Of a stretch of DNA of 64,000 nucleotides, positions 24,907-35,400 are shown in pieces; position 1 is the first letter of the stretch, and every line of letters starts with the position of its first letter. The DNA is from Bacteroidales bacterium (GTDB taxonomy: Bacteria > Bacteroidota > Bacteroidia > Bacteroidales > F082). The notes beneath the pieces are model-generated. The model was not told the DNA's origin. It searched no databases and was given only the letters and a program-made list of their open reading frames with translations. The stretch spans positions 1 to 64,000 of the forward strand of contig JAGCCO010000018.1 in the NCBI GenBank assembly GCA_017651645.1. Reading direction: 5' to 3'. Both the position numbers and the translations under genes were made by a program.

Positions 24907-24929
24907 ATGCCTTTATGTGTTTGTTGTCT

Positions 24930-26042
24930 TTATCTGCTGCGGGTACCTGCGCCGCTGCGGGTGTTGCTTGATCCGGAGCCTCTGGTGGAGCCGCTTCCGC
25001 TTCTGCCGCTTGAGGAGTTGCTCGTGCCGCTGCTGCGGGTGTTGCTGCTCGAGTTGCCGACGCGGCCGCTGTTGCTTCCGTTGGTGCCGCTGCTACGGGT
25101 GTTGCTGTTGTTGCTGTTCACCCTGCCGCTGTTGCTGCCGTTAGTGCTGCTGGGGCGGCTGCTGTTGCCTGAGTTGTTCACTCTGCCTGAGTTGCTGCCG
25201 GATACTGAGCCGCTGTTGGTGTTCGGGCGGGTGCTGGTGCCGTTGCCCCTGCGACCACTTGCGCTGCCGTTGTTGGCATTCGGGCGGCTGTTATCCGAGC
25301 TTCCGTTGTTGGGAGTGACCGTGTTGTTGTTGCCGCTGTTGTAGCTTCCCGAGCTCATGCTGCCTCCATCGGGTTTCGGTCTGACTGTGGCGCTGGGTGC
25401 AGGCTCGTTGTTGTTCGGCTTGGGCTCAGTCCACTCGTTGTTGTTGGCAGGGTAGCCACCGTTGTTGTGATGATAGCCGTAGGTGTGATACTTCGGGTTC
25501 ATCGGAGGAGGCATTCCAGGACCGTGGCCGGGAGGCGGCATCGGCGGACGGTAGCCGTCGTAGTAGTAGCGGTAGGTGCCGGGGCGGTGGTAGTGGCGGA
25601 TGCGCGGAGGCACGTTGATGACCACCCAGGGCTCGGTGCGCGGCCCGTCCCAGTAGAAGCTGACGGGCTCGAAGTATTCGAAGGTGGTGAAGCTGTAGAG
25701 CTCATCGTCCAGCTCGTAGTAGGGCATGATGGTGAAGACACGTCTTCTGTCGATGCGGCGGAGCGGGATGTCGATGGAGATTCTCTTGATGCGGCCAGGA
25801 TACACTCTGACATATTCCTCGGCGTAGGTGTAGCCGTAGTCAGGGTCGAGGTAGAGGGAGACGTAACCCCTATAGGTGTAGTCGCCGATGTTCTCCACGT
25901 CGTAGTAGACCGTGATCGAGCTGTAGTTATACACCATCACGGGCTGTGAGACCAAGGCGAGTTCAGGTGGATAACCGGCTGCTTTTGCTGCGATGGATCC
26001 CATTACCAACAGGATGCTCATCAGGATGTTCTTGGTTTTCAT
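24930..26042 (-). CDS. Exported protein with Ser/Asn/Gly-rich repetitive tail
   Basis: Signal peptide MKTKNILMSILLVMGSIAAKA. Residues about 25-150 form a folded, tyrosine-rich beta domain (ITVYYDVENIGDYTYRGYVS, resembling a CARDB/Ig-like module). It is followed by a proline-rich linker (PPMPPPGHGPGMPPP) and about 170 residues made almost only of S, N, G, R and T. That tail contains near-repeats NGSNSGRVNSNNSNTRSSGT and NGSNSGRVGNSSSNTRSSGT. The function is unknown; I infer a surface-exposed or matrix-like flexible tail. The repeats could vary in number by slippage. A leucine-rich reading frame on the opposite strand is only its mirror. Confidence 0.8.
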   Translation of the reverse strand: MKTKNILMSILLVMGSIAAKAAGYPPELALVSQPVMVYNYSSITVYYDVENIGDYTYRGYVSLYLDPDYGYTYAEEYVRVYPGRIKRISIDIPLRRIDRRRVFTIMPYYELDDELYSFTTFEYFEPVSFYWDGPRTEPWVVINVPPRIRHYHRPGTYRYYYDGYRPPMPPPGHGPGMPPPMNPKYHTYGYHHNNGGYPANNNEWTEPKPNNNEPAPSATVRPKPDGGSMSSGSYNSGNNNTVTPNNGSSDNSRPNANNGSASGRRGNGTSTRPNTNSGSVSGSNSGRVNNSGNSSRPSSTNGSNSGRVNSNNSNTRSSGTNGSNSGRVGNSSSNTRSSGTSNSSSGRSGSGSTRGSGSSNTRSGAGTRSR

Positions 26043-26115
26043 AGTTGTGATTTTTTATAGGGTTTGACTTCGTTTTGTTGTTCACCCTATCTCTTTACCA
26101 AAATCGTGCCAAAAA

Positions 26116-27546
26116 TCATTCCTCCTTTACCCGGTTGACATTCCCATAATCCAAATCCGGATGTTGAGCGAGGTATTCCAGCGTGAGCTCGTTGGAGGTG
26201 CGGAAGGTGGTATTGCCTTCGTCCTCATGCTCGAAATCGAACACCGAAGCCATGTAGCTGTTCATGACGATGTTGTATTTGGCGTTCAGATCCAGGGGCT
26301 TACCGTTTTCCAAAGTCACTCTCACGTCGGTCATCTCACCGTTTTCGTCCACCTTATATATATAAGAGCATCCCGAGCAGTAGATGGGGCCACCGTCGGT
26401 GGTGAAGCAGCATTTGATCAGATTGACGATTTCGTTGCCAGTCAAGGTGAAGCGGATGATCTCGTTGTCGAAGGGGTCGAGGGCGGCAATGTCCTTGATG
26501 GTCACAGGACGTACTGAGAGGGTGTCGAAGCGCACACCGCCCGGGTTCTGGAAGCCCATCTCGGAGCCTGTCATGTTACGGATGACATCAGTCATAAAGC
26601 AACCGAGCGATTCGTTGCTGTTGACGGGAGTAAGGTTGTTGCCGACGACGGTCGAGAAGTACGGGTCGCTATTGAATTGCCTGACCAAGGCCAGCACTTT
26701 TTCGTCACGTTTGGGGAAGGCCTTGACAGAAAGGAGCTGCATGTCTTTGTCGACGATCTTGCCTTTGCGCAGGGTGAAGGTGCTCAAAGTCACGTATTTG
26801 GCTTTGGCCTCGGCTTGGGTGACCATCACGTTGCCGACGAGTTGTTTCTCTGCCACGCGGGTATGGGAGTGACCGCCGAAAATGGCATCGAGATCGGGGA
26901 ACTTAGCGGCCGTCTCCATGTCTTCCTCGAAGCCGCAGTGGGAGAGGAGAAACACCACATCGCATTCCTTGCGGAGCATGGGCAGATAGTCGGGCAGCAC
27001 CTCGTCAAGCGGGCGGAAATGGCAGCCGCCGCCGTTCTTCGGATGGAAATCGGGGAGGCCGTTCTCGCCCAATTGGATACCACCTATAACACCGATTTTC
27101 AATCCGTTACGTTCGAAGATCTTGTAAGGATAGACGTTGGTCATCTTCAGTGTGTCATCGAAGGTGACGTTGGCGCAGACAAAGGGGAACTTGGCCCAGG
27201 TGAGCACATTGCGCAGGGCGATGGGGCCACCGTCCCACTCATGGTTGCCAAAGGTTGAGAGGTCGAAGCCCATGGCGTTCATCAGCTCGTACATGGGTCG
27301 GGCAGGCTCGGCATATCGGTCGTTGATAGGGTTGCCCGAGCGGTTGTCGCCGGCGCCGAACAACAACAGGTCGGGATGCACTGCGCGAAGGCTGTCGATG
27401 AGGGCGGCCATCTGCGGCAGGTTGTCGATGTTGGCGTGCATGTCGTTGGTCGAGACGACGTAGATCTTCTGTTCCTTAGGCTGGCAGGCAGCAAGGAAAA
27501 ACATGGCGACAAGCGTCGCCAGCATGATGTTGGACAGTCTCTTCAT
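26116..27546 (-). CDS. 5'-nucleotidase / metallophosphatase lipoprotein
   Basis: A UshA-like bifunctional nucleotidase anchored as a lipoprotein: the signal MKRLSNIMLATLVAMFFLAAC has a lipobox cysteine at residue 21. The calcineurin-type metal motifs are all present: STNDMHANID, GAGDNRSG, GNHEWDGG, LLSHCGFEED and FGGHSHTRV. The C-terminal 5'-nucleotidase substrate domain (about residues 300-470) contains LGCFMTDVIRNMTGSEMGFQ, NPGGVRF and DPFDNEI. It should release phosphate from nucleotides or UDP-sugars in the periplasm or on the surface. The upstream 64-codon gene ends 5 bp before it, so they are co-transcribed. Confidence 0.92.
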   Translation of the reverse strand: MKRLSNIMLATLVAMFFLAACQPKEQKIYVVSTNDMHANIDNLPQMAALIDSLRAVHPDLLLFGAGDNRSGNPINDRYAEPARPMYELMNAMGFDLSTFGNHEWDGGPIALRNVLTWAKFPFVCANVTFDDTLKMTNVYPYKIFERNGLKIGVIGGIQLGENGLPDFHPKNGGGCHFRPLDEVLPDYLPMLRKECDVVFLLSHCGFEEDMETAAKFPDLDAIFGGHSHTRVAEKQLVGNVMVTQAEAKAKYVTLSTFTLRKGKIVDKDMQLLSVKAFPKRDEKVLALVRQFNSDPYFSTVVGNNLTPVNSNESLGCFMTDVIRNMTGSEMGFQNPGGVRFDTLSVRPVTIKDIAALDPFDNEIIRFTLTGNEIVNLIKCCFTTDGGPIYCSGCSYIYKVDENGEMTDVRVTLENGKPLDLNAKYNIVMNSYMASVFDFEHEDEGNTTFRTSNELTLEYLAQHPDLDYGNVNRVKEE

Positions 27547-27551
27547 GGTTA

Positions 27552-27746
27552 TCAGAATTTGACGAAGATTTTCGAATTGGCCCGCAGTGAGCCGTCCAGG
27601 TCGACGACGTTGCCATAGGCGTCGCGAACTTCAATGTTGTCCAATTTGAGCGGCATGTTGTTGGCTCGGCAATAAGCGAGCACCACCGATTTCACTTTTG
27701 CGCCGTAATAGGTGCGCACTTCAGTGTCGTTGACGAATGCTTTCAT
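27552..27746 (-). CDS. Small protein of unknown function (64 aa)
   Basis: Not recognised. The sequence is compact and well-formed, with an N-terminal amphipathic part (MKAFVNDTEVRTYYGAKVKS) and beta-like repeats (IEVRDAYGNVVDLDGSL, SKIFVKF). It has no signal peptide or cysteine pair. It lies 5 bp after the 79-aa gene and 5 bp before the nucleotidase gene, all on the minus strand, and is most simply read as the middle gene of a three-gene operon. The tight spacing is the main evidence that it is real. Confidence 0.6.
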   Translation of the reverse strand: MKAFVNDTEVRTYYGAKVKSVVLAYCRANNMPLKLDNIEVRDAYGNVVDLDGSLRANSKIFVKF

Positions 27747-27751
27747 ATTTA

Positions 27752-27991
27752 TTATTGATTTAGATATTCGTGCATGAAATCCTTTGCGTCAATATTTCCT
27801 GACATTCCTGTTTTTACGCTCATATTGCGTACAAATTCTGGGATTTCCTCTTTGTCCTCAAAGGCAGTCTGCTCAACGGCTGTTTTTCCCAACAAGCTCT
27901 TTACGAACAATGCCAACTTGTAAAGAAGTGACTCGTCGCTGATGGAATCGATATCCTTAAACAAGGAATACTTCATTTCTATTGCTGTCAT
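27752..27991 (-). CDS. Small antitoxin-like protein (79 aa), no toxin next to it
   Basis: The N-terminus MTAIEMKYSLFKDIDSISDE, followed by a Leu-rich helix (LLYKLALFVKSLLG), resembles the N-terminal dimerisation part of many small Bacteroidota antitoxins that sit beside RelE toxins. Residues 45-79 are acidic and probably disordered. The gene that follows is not a RelE or HigB protein, so it is either an orphan antitoxin or an unrelated small regulator. Its own promoter box is 27 bp upstream. Confidence 0.6.
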   Translation of the reverse strand: MTAIEMKYSLFKDIDSISDESLLYKLALFVKSLLGKTAVEQTAFEDKEEIPEFVRNMSVKTGMSGNIDAKDFMHEYLNQ

Positions 27992-28017
27992 GGTTTATCT
28001 CCATTCCTTTTTTGGTG

Positions 28018-28025
28018 CAAACATA
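28018..28025 (-). promoter_or_regulatory. -7 promoter box (TATGTTTG) for the small-gene/nucleotidase operon
   Basis: Minus-strand TATGTTTGC, 27 bp before the ATG at 27991. It is divergent to the box at 28067-28074. Confidence 0.55.
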
Positions 28026-28041
28026 CATATTTTTTTCGGAT

Positions 28042-28074
28042 TTTGAGCAACATGTCAAATTTTCCGTAATTTTG
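28042..28074 (+). promoter_or_regulatory. Full promoter (TTTG, 21 bp, TAATTTTG) for the zinc peptidase gene
   Basis: Both Bacteroidota elements are present: TTTG at 28042-28045 and TAATTTTGCAG at 28067-28074, with a 21-bp spacer, 31 bp before the ATG. It is one of the two cases here with a recognisable -33 element. Confidence 0.6.
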
Positions 28075-28104
28075 CAGCAACAATAATCCCTAAAACGAAT
28101 CATC

Positions 28105-28968
28105 ATGAAATTAGAAGGACGCAGAGAAAGTACTAACGTGGAAGACCGCCGCGGCAAAAGGGCGGTGGCCACTGCCGGTGGCTTAGGCATCGGTGGTATC
28201 CTTATTTATTTATTAATTAGTTTCCTGGGCGGCGATCCCAGCCAGGTGGTGCAGCAACTGCCTCAAGGCAACAACACCGAATACGTCGAAGAACAGGACT
28301 ACAGCGAGGTCGATAAGGAGCTTATGACCTTCTGCAAGCGCATCCTCGCCGGTACCGAAGACGTGTGGGACCGTGAGTTCAAGAAAATGGGCCGCACCTA
28401 CCAGCCGCCCAAGATGGTCATCTTCAGTGATGCCGTCAGCTCGGGCTGCGGCAACGCCACCTCGGCCAGCGGACCGTTCTATTGCTCCGCCGACGAGACC
28501 GTCTACCTCGACCTTGAGTTCTTCAAGAGCATGAAGAGGCAGATCGGCGCCGACGGCGACTTCGCCTACGCCTACGTCATCGCCCATGAGGTGGGCCACC
28601 ATGTGCAGAACCAGCTCGGTATCTTGGGCCAGGTGCACCAGCAGATGGCGCAGTACGGCCAAAACAGCCAGAAGTCGAACCAGTTGAGCGTACGTCTTGA
28701 GCTGCAGGCTGACTTCTTCGCCGGCGTGTGGGCCTACAACGACAACAAGCTGTTCGGCTCGTTGGAGGATGGCGACATCGAGGAAGCCCTCAATGCGGCA
28801 GCCAAGATCGGCGACGACTACCTGCAGAAGCAGGCCTACGGCCGCACCATGCCTGAGACCTTCAATCACGGCACCAGCGCCCAGCGCTCACGTTGGCTGA
28901 AGAAAGGCCTGAGCACGGGCGATGTCAGCCAAGGCGACACCTTCTCGCCAAGCTACAACCAACTATAA
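28105..28968 (+). CDS. Neutral zinc metallopeptidase (YpfJ-like)
   Basis: Membrane-anchored putative metalloprotease. A glycine-rich transmembrane helix (about residues 22-45) follows a short basic N-terminus. The soluble domain is on the outer side of the membrane by the positive-inside rule. The zinc motif HEVGH is in VIAHEVGHHVQNQLG. ELQADFFAGVWAY supplies the likely third ligand Glu, and SGPFYCSADETVYLDLEF and SNQLSVRLELQAD are family-typical. The length of 287 residues is normal. The substrate is unknown. The C-terminal DVSQGDTFSPSYNQL tail is short and polar. Confidence 0.88.
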   Translation: MKLEGRRESTNVEDRRGKRAVATAGGLGIGGILIYLLISFLGGDPSQVVQQLPQGNNTEYVEEQDYSEVDKELMTFCKRILAGTEDVWDREFKKMGRTYQPPKMVIFSDAVSSGCGNATSASGPFYCSADETVYLDLEFFKSMKRQIGADGDFAYAYVIAHEVGHHVQNQLGILGQVHQQMAQYGQNSQKSNQLSVRLELQADFFAGVWAYNDNKLFGSLEDGDIEEALNAAAKIGDDYLQKQAYGRTMPETFNHGTSAQRSRWLKKGLSTGDVSQGDTFSPSYNQL

Positions 28969-29026
28969 TACAGTTGTTTTAAGTAGATGAGCATGTTTAG
29001 TTTACATATTGACGTGAAAGCATTAT

Positions 29027-29106
29027 TTAGCTTTAAGCTTTAAGCCGTAAGCTTTTAGCAGCGTTGCTACCAAGCTTAATGCTGACGGCTTATAGCTTAT
29101 AGCTAA
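29027..29106. repeat. Long intergenic inverted repeat (26-bp arms)
   Basis: The left arm 29027-29052 and right arm 29081-29106 are complementary with three or four mismatches. Both arms consist of short AAGCTTTA/TATAGCTT-like steps, so the sequence is itself repetitive. A 28-base loop separates them. It lies between the zinc peptidase stop and the terminator at 29148. No other copy is in the window. Confidence 0.65.
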
Positions 29107-29147
29107 TGTAACAAACCTCATTTAATTCTGAACAAGACATAATTCTT

Positions 29148-29175
29148 AAAAAAAGCGCCCAATGGCGCTTTTTTT
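29148..29175. terminator. Bidirectional terminator
   Basis: A 12-bp stem, AAAAAAAGCGCC / GGCGCTTTTTTT, with a 4-base loop separates the zinc peptidase transcript from the giant gene. The rest of the 504-bp gap holds the inverted repeat at 29027, an AT-rich tract at 29180-29280 and the promoter and leader of the giant gene. Confidence 0.85.
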
Positions 29176-29289
29176 GTTGGCTTTTCTCTTAGACGTTGCC
29201 TATCAATTTGTTGAAAAACAATCAACACTTTTTTATGTCAAATTCAAAAAAAATTAAAAAAAATCGACCGCTGTTAGACCTATTTTTCG

Positions 29290-29297
29290 TATTTTTG
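29290..29297 (+). promoter_or_regulatory. -7 promoter box (TATTTTTG) and long leader of the giant gene
   Basis: TATTTTTGCAG is preceded by an AT-rich tract. Transcription would leave an unusually long leader of about 170 nt before the ATG at 29473, compared with 5-60 nt for most genes here. No known riboswitch was recognised in it. Confidence 0.5.
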
Positions 29298-29472
29298 CAG
29301 CGTCAAAAGGGGGAATATGCCCTAAAAGTATGCCTTCTGATGGCGATTTTTTGATTTTAAGTTTTTTAAATTATTGAAAATCATATTAGTACGTTCAAGT
29401 TGTGGATGCTTTGTCCTAACTGGGATGTGCAATGTGACATTTATAAGGAAGTAATACTAAACAAATAAACAA

Positions 29473-32400
29473 ATGAATGAACTGAGTACAAATCAAAAAA
29501 ACAGTAAAACAATCATGCAAGTGAAAACTCACAAGCTGAAAGCATGCCTCGCAATGAAGGCGGCTTTCTTCGTGCTTTGCTCCGTGCTTTTTGCATTGCC
29601 CGCAAAAGCACAGACAAATGTGTACATGCACACTGGTACTATGACCGTCCCTTCGAGTGGAAGTATCAGTTTCTATGACTCAGGCGGTGAATCCCATGGC
29701 CCTGACTACTATTGGGAGCGTTGGTTCCAACGTAACGAAGATTTCACCTTCACCTTCAATCCTGCTGAGGATGGCAAGAAGATCAAGGTAACCTTCAATG
29801 AGTTTACGGCCTATTTGGACAACGGTGGATACAACCACGCCATCGGCAATAATTGGTCCATGCGTTTGAACAACGCTGAACTGTCGGTTTATGACGGCAC
29901 CGAAGTGAATGAAGATAACCTCATCACCACTTATACGGGTAACATGACCGGAGCGTTCAGTGTCATGGCCAACGGTCCCATCACCTTCTACTTCCATTCC
30001 TATGGATATCGTGAGGAAGGTTGGCAGGCTACCGTGCAATGCGTTGACAATTATGAGCTGCAGAAGCCCCAAATCAGCTTCGAGGCCTGCTCCGACGCTA
30101 TCGTGATTAATGCCAACAACAAGGGTGCTGAGATTTATTATACCACTACTGGAAACGACCCCGTGGTGAACGACCCGCTGACTGGAGCCACTCTCTATGA
30201 AGGTCCTTTCAATGTAGCTGCAGGCACCACCATTAAGGCGATTGCACGTCTCAATAATACGAATAGTGCTGTTGCGAGCAAGCAGTTCACCGCAGATGAT
30301 GTCACTCCCACCCCGGGCGTGCCCACCATTGAGCGTGAGATGAACACGATCACGATGACTCCGGCTGCCATTTCGGAGGAGATCAACGAAACCTACTATG
30401 TGTGGTACACCACCGATGGCAGTGAGCCTACGACCACCAATGGTCAACGCTATACTGGCCCCTTTGAGTGGCATACTCCTGGCACAGTATTCAAGGCTGT
30501 GACTCGCGCTGAATCGTGTAGCGATAAAATTTCGACTGTGGTTGAGTTCCCCTTCAACAACGTGAAGGTGATCACCCCGACCATCACTTTCGCTGATGGC
30601 AATGCTACCATCGCTTGCACGATGTCGGGTGTGACGATCTATTATACCATTGACGGTTCTACTCCTACTACCAGCAGCACGGCCTACACCGCTCCTTTCG
30701 CAGTGAGCTATGGTACTACGGTGAAGGCTATCGCAGTTATGGGCCAAGAGGGCTTCGAGGACTCTGAAGTGGCCACCAATATCTATGTCCCCGAAGGCGG
30801 TTCAGGTACCGATGGTACTGTCGTCATCCTTGATGACCGAGAGGACCACAGCTGGAGCTATTATAGCGACAACACACAACCTATCCATAGCTTGAAACCT
30901 GCCGACGTTAAGATCACCTACAAGGGTTATGGTCCCAACACCATGACCAGCACCAACACAGACAACATGCCTGCTAATAGTGCTTTCGATAGCGAAGTGA
31001 CTTCTAGCCAAGTGGCTGTGAACGTGGGTGAGACGGAAAGCCAGTTCATCTACCTGAAGACCCTCGAAAACGACAATCCCGAAGGTGGTGAAGGTGCTAA
31101 CACCTATTCGTACACGATGATCTCCAACCCGTTCCAGGTGAGACCGACATACGGAAATAGTGGTCCAGCAACTAGAACTATTTATTTTAGTTATGGAAGA
31201 AGTAACAGTAGCGAAGCTGGCACTCTGCAAATCACGTACAATGGCAACCAACCCCAGACTATAAACATTAACGGAAGTGGCTATTTTTCAATTATAGCCA
31301 ATGTTGGTACAACAGTTTCCTATACTCTTTCAGAGACCAGCAGTGGAAACAACAATAGGTATGTTTGGTTCCGTGCACAATACGATGACTCTAACGGAAG
31401 TGATTTTATTGAACAACAATACTGTTATAGAACAAATAGGCCTGTGTCGGGCACTTCAAGTGCTATTGCTCCATCTGTCAACGTTGATTTCCGTGGCTTC
31501 TACGCCTGGCGTGTGAAGAGCCTTGGTGGTGGTCTTACCATTACGGGCAAGAGTGTGGGAGACATAATCTATCCTGACGAACACATCAAATTCGTTACCA
31601 GCAATGCCAAAGACAATGAAGTGGAGTTTGAGGCCTTGTGGGCAAAAGCATACGTGAGCACAAGCGCGTTGAGCAGCTATGTCACCAACGATGGCAGTTA
31701 TCAAAACGCCTATGAGCGTAACTTCCTCATTGGCTCTACAACGATTTTAAATGTGGGTTATCCTTGCACCTACTCGTCGTTCTATCCCAATGGAACCACT
31801 GATGGCACCACACCAGCCACGACTAACAACCAAGGGGTGCCTAATGGCCGTGTTACAGCTGCGACTAGAACGGCAACTGACGACAGTAAGGTGGAAAACT
31901 ACATCCTCAATGGCGGTACTCTCAATACGGGTGGATACAAAGTAACCATAGGTCGTGGTGCAACATCATCTAGTAATCCTTCGATTACCCCTCTTTCGGG
32001 CACTTATACTTCGGCTACAAATGCCATTCTTCGCATAGAGAGTGGTTCGTACGGCGGCACAACCAACCTTTATGGTACTCCTAGTGTAGGTAACAATTTG
32101 GTACATCTTGACCTCATCTTTGGTAGCGACTACGACCGCGCTAAGAATGATAACTCTAAATTATCAATATCAAATAGTGCTACGATTCAACACGGTGGCC
32201 ATACAGCTACAGGTTCTAGTTGGATCAGCTTCCAGCATTTGGACATTGTGGTGAAAAGCGGTAGCATTCAGCAGGGCTATTGGGATTCAGATAATGGCGA
32301 CTATGCGCACACATTCTATTGTCGCTCAGTGCTGACTCAGACAGGACGTTATCCTGGTATCACTTATCTCACCGTGGAAGGTGGTGAGTTTGCGAGCATC

Positions 32401-35400
32401 AACGGTGGCCGTGGTAACTATGCTGAAGGTACGGCTAATGCCGATGATGTGGTCTTCTCGCTACGTATGAAAGGTGGCACGGTACATGGCTCCATCTATG
32501 GTGCGGCTTCAGCTAACCCCAGTTGGGGTGGTCGTCGTATTGTAATTACGAAAGGTATGGTGGAGGGCTGGATCGCTGGTGGTTGTAATGGTACGTCTGG
32601 TGGTGGTGCTACCGTTGGCGAATCTTACATCTATATTGGCGGTAATGCTCAAGTGGGCAACAGCGCTAATCCTCGCACACTTAATGGAACTGTGGGAGGT
32701 AACGTTTTTGGCGCAGGTCGTGGTGGTGAAGGTCATGGCACCGATGCTAACCCTGCCTCTATGAGAAATTCATATATCGTTGTGGCCGACAATGGCTCGG
32801 TGCTTCACAACGTCTATGGCGGTGGCGAGTATGGATATACGGGTTGCAGCAGTGGCGATGGCGGCACTGACCCCAACACCTCATCCAACATTTATATCTT
32901 GGGTGGAACGGTGCAAGAAAGCGTCTTTGGCGGTGGCAACATGACCAAAGGCACCAACACCAATATTAACCTGAGGGGCGGCACTGTTGTGGGTAACCTT
33001 TATGGCGGTAGCAACGAAAACGGAACAATCCAAAACGTTGCCACTATTAATGTTTCAGGTGGCACTGTCACCAACGTTTTTGGTGGTGGCTTCGGTGACA
33101 ACACTGTCATGGATGACAACACTGTGGTCAATGTGAGCGGCGGCACCATTAATAATAATGTGTACGGTGGTGGTGAAGAAGGTAAAGTGAACGGCAACAC
33201 CAACGTCACCATCAGTGGCGGCACGATGAAGAACGTGTATGGCGCTGGTAAGGGTGGCGAATCTACAGCCCTAATCTCTGGGCAGACTTTTGTCACTGTC
33301 AGTGGCGGTACGATTAGCGAATCGGTTTACGGTGGTGGTGAGGCTGGTGATGTTGCGAAGAGCGGTCAATTGGCCTCTACGGTTACAGTAAGTGGTGGCA
33401 ATATTGCCGGCGATGTGTTCGGCGGTGGTCGTATGGGTAAGACCAACGGCAACACAGAAGTCGACATCAAGGGCGGTATTATCCGTGGCAACGTGTTCGG
33501 TGGTGCCTATGGTGCAGCGGGAACAGTCTATGTGGCTGGTACGCACAGTGTCAACATCATGGGCGGCCGTATCTTCAGCAGTGTCTATGGTGGTTCACGT
33601 AACGCTAACGACGCTTTGGCCTTCACGGGCTATAGCCAGACAGAGAAGGCCATGAGCTCAGTAGTTAACATCAGTGCCGGTCAGGTCGATGAGCAGGTGT
33701 ATGCCGCTGGCTACTTCGGCCAGACCTTCGGTTCGGTCTACGTCTTCGTGGGTAAGGAAGCCATCCTCAATGCCCCCCACTGCGCCCCGAGTTTCGGCAA
33801 CGAAAACGAGAACATGTATAAGACAGGCAAGCTGCTCTTGGCTTACAACGTTTGGGCTGGCGGCGACTGGGGCGTCTTCGAGGGCGGCAGCTTCGGTGCT
33901 CCCACCGTGTCGGGTTATTCCGACATCTATGTGGACGGCGAAGGCTACGACACCCAGACCTCCGATGAGAGTGCTCCTTCCTATATGAACATCAAGGGCA
34001 GCCTCTTGGGTTGCGGTACCTCTTGCGATGCCGGTACCCAAGGCCGTGGTATCTATGTGCGCAACTATGGTCATGCCAACAGCGGCAGCAAGGAAGACTT
34101 CACTGAGCCCTTCAGCAACGCCACCCGTAGCTTCTTCTCCATCCAACGCGCCGATACTTTGATCATCGACAACTCGCATCTCAACTTCACAGGTCAGGCC
34201 AAGATCAACTCCTTGGATGCCACTGAGAAATACGCCATCTTCTCGTTCGACAAGACCGTGCGTATGACGGGCGGTAGCTCCCTCTTCCTGAACGCCCCTG
34301 TGTTCCAGATCATCGACTTCTGGAGCGCCACGGTCGACGACTTGTATAACGGTATCAATGCCGTCTATACGCCTATCGCCTACAACGGCTTAGGTGCCAC
34401 GGGCGGTCCTATCGACAACAAGGTCCGTGTGAACGGTGGTAACTACATTGAGATTTATCATGACAAGATGATCAACGGCACGACTCCTGGTTACGGTATG
34501 CTGAACGGCTTTGCCCACATGATGGTGGCTGAAAAGAATTCTGACAACACCTGCGCCTACGCTCGCCCGAAACAGTGCGTCCCCACTGAGATTGCCAACA
34601 ACCTCGATAACCCGAGCGATGGCGGTTGGGTGAGCTACAATCCTGATGAGAACACCTTCTCCATTGGTACCTATAACAATGGTTCCTGGAATCCTGTGCC
34701 GAATACCGGTGGCTCAGACCAGATACCTTACGAAAACCACACGACCACTACCAAGGCTGGTGAGCAGTACTTCCGTATCTGGCGTGTCGGTGGCATGTAC
34801 AGCGAGCGCGAAGGTGTGCTCAATGCCTACGCTGATGGTACCGAGTCCTTCAACTATGTGGATGTCACCATCAAGTTGCCGGCTTGGAGAAGCACTTCGG
34901 CTTACTACCAGTTCCAAACCACGGGCACTGGTGCCAACCTCAACACCACGATTGACTATGGTCCGGATGTGATGACTTACGCAACTGCCATTGCGAGTAC
35001 TACAGGTACTACGCAAAACTGGGTCCATTTCGTTGAAGCTGATAATGAACAATTGACGGGACCTGATGCAACTGCACAAACCCAGATCACACAGAACCCG
35101 AATGTCAACTTCGGTTTGGTTACTTTGGCAGGTGCTGGTATGACGCTTGACTCCCCGGTTTCCAGCCAAGGCGGCCTCATCGTTTGCCCTGAGTCTGACG
35201 AGTTCTTGGCTGGCGTGGATGAGAATATGGAAACTGTCAACACGTTTACCTGCTCTGACAACACCGTTGAGCCTCAAGTGACCTTCCGCCTCACCTATTC
35301 CAACCAGATCAGCACCAACATGACTTGGGATCCCATGTTCATCACCTTGGTGCAGTGCGACGAGAACGGTAACATAACGGATATTGTCAAGATCAGCTTG

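Noticed and set aside
24865..25344. Leucine/proline-rich frame opposite the S/N/G repeat tail
   Set aside because: Low-complexity codon mirror; the minus frame has a signal peptide and a folded domain.
27552..27746. ThiS/MoaD-like sulfur carrier
   Set aside because: The size and beta pattern are suggestive, but the C-terminus is FVKF, not Gly-Gly.
32900..33620. Regular DNA repeats that could suggest a CRISPR or satellite
   Set aside because: The unit lengths vary, there are no unique spacers, and the frame stays open through all units: they are protein beta-helix turns.
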